This document shows, one piece after another, positions 63,960 to 64,000 of a DNA stretch of 64,000 nucleotides. The stretch comes from Adiantum capillus-veneris (taxonomy: Eukaryota; Streptophyta; Polypodiopsida; Polypodiales; Pteridaceae). The DNA is taken from positions 39,984,037 through 40,048,036 of the forward strand of contig CM043966.1 in NCBI GenBank assembly GCA_014529385.2. The letters run 5' to 3'. The position numbers were made by a program, and so were the translations under genes. Positions within the stretch are counted from its first letter, which is position 1, and each line of letters begins with the position of its first letter. The notes beneath the pieces are model-generated. The model made no database searches. It was not told the DNA's origin and worked only from the letters and a program-made list of their open reading frames with translations.

Positions 63960-64000
<41 letters not shown>
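63630..64000 (+). repeat. Gypsy F 3' LTR, first 371 bp
   Basis: TGATAGCCAACTTTCG matches the start of the 5' LTR. It runs to the window edge in a (CT)n repeat. A 56-bp poly-C run (63852-63907) replaces the much shorter C run at the same place in the 5' LTR (about 55289-55295). Confidence 0.9.
63852..63907. repeat. Poly-C run, 56 bp
   Basis: An uninterrupted C run in the 3' LTR, and a 56-bp G run on the other strand, able in principle to form i-motif or G-quadruplex structures. The length may include sequencing error. Confidence 0.9.

Larger units (their letters stand above)
54982..64000 (+). mobile_element. Ty3/gypsy element F, Tat/Ogre-like, runs off the window
   Basis: 5' LTR (54982-56961), primer site, two decayed frames before gag, gag, protease, a non-coding spacer, RT start/RNase H/integrase, polypurine tract and the first 371 bp of the 3' LTR. 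The RNase H is of the plant/archaeal-like type (DxSxxG, NNExEY, HVPREKNQVADALAKE) that in plants marks the Tat/Ogre branch. Extra coding before gag and a spacer between protease and RT are also known from Ogre elements. The RT core is deleted and all frames carry stops or shifts. Confidence 0.85.

Noticed and set aside
1-64000. tRNA and rRNA genes, or an intact cellular gene
   Set aside because: No cloverleaf-like or rRNA-like sequence and no multi-exon host gene was recognised by reading; a tRNAscan and gene-model search could still find small ones.

Overview
The window looks like nuclear DNA of a land plant with a large, repeat-rich genome. The evidence is plant-type LTR retrotransposons of both superfamilies (Ty1/copia elements with tRNA-Met primer sites; Ty3/gypsy elements of chromodomain and Tat/Ogre-like types), a plant-type L1-like LINE with a two-ORF layout, long (CT)n, (GA)n and (TG)n microsatellites and long poly-C/poly-G runs. 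No bacterial-style operon, rRNA, tRNA, CRISPR array or intact cellular gene was found. The style of the elements would suit a fern or another non-angiosperm, but nothing in the sequence proves that.

Layout. 1-7351: decayed element remnants, with a broken polyprotein frame carrying two retropepsin-like motifs, a 381-bp tandem duplication and one LTR (6437-7351). 7352-16170 (minus): a chromodomain gypsy (A) split by two nested insertions: a 776-bp terminal-inverted-repeat DNA element in the integrase and a complete copia (copia-1, 10789-15810) in the RT catalytic motif. 16255-19450 (minus): a copia gag fragment and gypsy B, which lacks the RT core. 19500-30908 (plus): gypsy D 3' half, a long LTR (about 4.3 kb, 22985-27294, holding a MITE and a tandem-repeat field), then the primer site, leader and gag of gypsy E. 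D and E appear to share that LTR. 30909-36189: copia-2, the best preserved element, with one reading frame broken by two nonsense codons and no target duplication. 36236-42058 (plus): a LINE, split by a 2.93-kb non-autonomous LTR element (36560-39489). 42059-45474: copia-3 (plus), joined to an inverted copia-4 gag (45475-46941, minus). 47000-48620: unassigned sequence and microsatellites. 48620-51217 (minus): a second copy of the same LINE family. 51218-54981: largely unassigned, with a LINE zinc-finger remnant. 54982-64000 (plus): gypsy F, a Tat/Ogre-like element with a 1980-bp 5' LTR, open frames before gag, gag, protease, a spacer occupied by a large foldback structure, RT remnant/RNase H/integrase, and the start of its 3' LTR at the window edge.

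The coding sequences are replication machinery of these elements: gag particle proteins, aspartic protease, reverse transcriptase, RNase H and integrase for the LTR elements; an RNA-binding ORF1 and endonuclease/RT ORF2 for the LINE. Almost all are broken, so the window reads as a layered record of insertion, duplication, deletion and inversion. Relative order can be inferred: the DNA element and copia-1 came after gypsy A; the 2.93-kb element (one mismatch seen between its LTRs) and copia-3 came after the plus-strand LINE.
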